5,868 bases of DNA. Source: Methanomassiliicoccaceae archaeon UBA113. Lineage in GTDB: Archaea > Thermoplasmatota > Thermoplasmata > Methanomassiliicoccales > Methanomethylophilaceae. The stretch is from contig DAXB01000030.1 in assembly GCA_002506175.1 (NCBI GenBank), positions 1 to 5,868 on the forward strand, read 5' to 3'. The notes under the pieces are model-generated. The model was not told the DNA's origin. It did not search any database and saw only the letters and a program-made list of their open reading frames with translations. Position numbers and translations under genes: made by a program. Positions 5,564-5,868 of this stretch are shown in pieces. Each line of letters opens with the position of its first letter. Position 1 is the first letter of the stretch.

Positions 5564-5678
5564 TGGTTAATTTTATTATCTGAAATATATAAATACTGTA
5601 ACTTTTTTCTTACGTTTGCAGAAGACCAAGATTGAAATGGTTAAGTTTGTTTGCATTATTGTAAACAGTGGTGGTTAA
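5564..5678 (+). repeat. three copies of TGGTTAA around the permease promoter
   Basis: TGGTTAA occurs at 5564-5570, 5638-5644 and 5672-5678. The first two share the longer AAATGGTTAA. The first copy is upstream of the TATA box, and the others are within the inferred leader. They share GTTAA with the palindrome at 5537-5548. They could be binding sites of one regulator or simply AT-rich coincidence. Confidence 0.35.
5581..5595 (+). promoter_or_regulatory. strong TATA box of the permease transcript
   Basis: ATATATAAATA (5585-5595), preceded by purine-rich TGAA, is the best archaeal TATA match in the window. With its centre near 5590, transcription should start around 5615-5618. The only sizeable downstream plus-strand gene starts at 5790, so the inferred 5' leader is about 170 bases, unlike the near-leaderless layout of the other genes here. 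A weaker TATA-like ATGTATACA (5716-5724) would give a leader of about 40 bases. Confidence 0.6.
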
Positions 5679-5789
5679 TGTCTCTAAGACATCCGACGAT
5701 TGATGTGGAGCATGGATGTATACACATCTTGATTTACAGAGCGTTGGATAACCGTCGTTGACTGCATCGATATCCAAAGAGGGATAACA
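5616..5789 (+). promoter_or_regulatory. long structured 5' leader of the permease gene (candidate cis-regulatory RNA)
   Basis: The inferred leader contains four short complementary blocks: A ACATCC (5689-5694), B GATGTG (5702-5707), C GGATGT (5714-5719) and D CACATC (5723-5728). A can pair with B (5 bp) while C pairs with D (5 bp). Alternatively A pairs with C (6 bp) or B with D (6 bp). A separate 7-bp stem, TTGGATA/TATCCAA (5744-5750 with 5771-5777), ends immediately before the Shine-Dalgarno sequence. Alternative pairings beside a ribosome site are what a leader-based switch would show. I do not recognise a known riboswitch class, and the leader start rests on the TATA prediction. Confidence 0.4.
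5778..5784 (+). promoter_or_regulatory. Shine-Dalgarno sequence deciding the TTG start
   Basis: AGAGGGA contains a GAGG core complementary to the 16S rRNA 3' end. GAGGG ends 6 bases before the TTG at 5790. TTG is the only usual start codon in this frame between the upstream in-frame stop (5730-5732) and the conserved region, so this site settles the start. It directly abuts the stem closing at 5777. Confidence 0.6.
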
Positions 5790-5868
5790 TTGGCAACAGA
5801 AGTGGTGGAATCGAAATTTGACAAAGTCCTTGGAAAATGGGACGTCATCTTCATGGCATTCGGAGCCA
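5790..5868 (+). CDS. N-terminus of a probable APC-family amino-acid permease (partial, cut by window end)
   Basis: Twenty-six codons are visible from the TTG start, reading MATEVVESKF and then DKVLGKWDVIFMAFGA. A short polar N-terminus followed by a VLGKWDVIFMAFGA-type segment is the typical entry to the first membrane helix of APC-superfamily amino-acid transporters, in which a glycine-rich helix 1 follows. Such proteins import amino acids or polyamines across the cell membrane. The substrate cannot be told from this much sequence. The gene is divergent from argGH across a 575-base region, so a link to amino-acid supply is attractive but unproven. The non-ATG start, Shine-Dalgarno sequence and long leader set it apart from its neighbours. 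Family assignment comes from recall of the motif only. Confidence 0.6.
   Translation, partial: MATEVVESKFDKVLGKWDVIFMAFGA

Noticed and set aside
1..5868. CRISPR arrays, insertion sequences, tRNA or rRNA genes
   Set aside because: I looked for regular repeats, transposase-like frames and cloverleaf or conserved rRNA sequences and saw none.

Overview
The window looks like chromosomal DNA of an archaeon, most likely a Thermoplasmata-type methanogen (Methanomassiliicoccales is my best guess). The evidence is a ThiD-ThiN fusion, which is an archaeal arrangement of thiamin biosynthesis, together with TATA-type promoters about 26-27 bases upstream of start codons that would give leaderless mRNAs, and alternative GTG/TTG starts. 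The order-level placement is inference from gene style and base composition. No organism-specific marker gene is present.

Layout, left to right. Bases 1-104 are an intergenic stretch that may hold the last codons of a plus-strand gene. It carries two hairpins that look like termination signals for the minus-strand thiDN gene (105-1391). ThiDN is divergent from an unrecognised 192-residue soluble protein (1445-2023). Both start codons lie about 27 bases from one shared AT-rich TATA-like block. The unknown gene converges on a small minus-strand gene for a signal-peptide plus single-membrane-helix protein (2096-2416), and a GNRA-loop hairpin sits between them. Next come argH (2477-3928) and argG (3925-5214), both minus strand and overlapping by 4 bases. 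They encode the last two steps of arginine synthesis: citrulline + aspartate to argininosuccinate, then to arginine + fumarate.

Bases 5215-5789 are a 575-base AT-rich intergenic region. Its left edge carries the argG promoter. Its right half holds a 12-base perfect palindrome, a strong TATA box and a leader of about 170 bases with several possible, mutually exclusive stem pairings. The leader ends at a Shine-Dalgarno sequence and a TTG start for a plus-strand gene cut by the window end (5790 onward), probably an APC-type amino-acid permease.

The coding content is mostly ordinary housekeeping metabolism, with no mobile element, CRISPR array, tRNA or rRNA. The parts most worth a second look are the structured permease leader with its upstream operator-like sites, the lysine/alanine-rich tails at both ends of ArgG, the unrecognised 192-residue protein, and the small membrane protein with an inverted repeat over its start codon.
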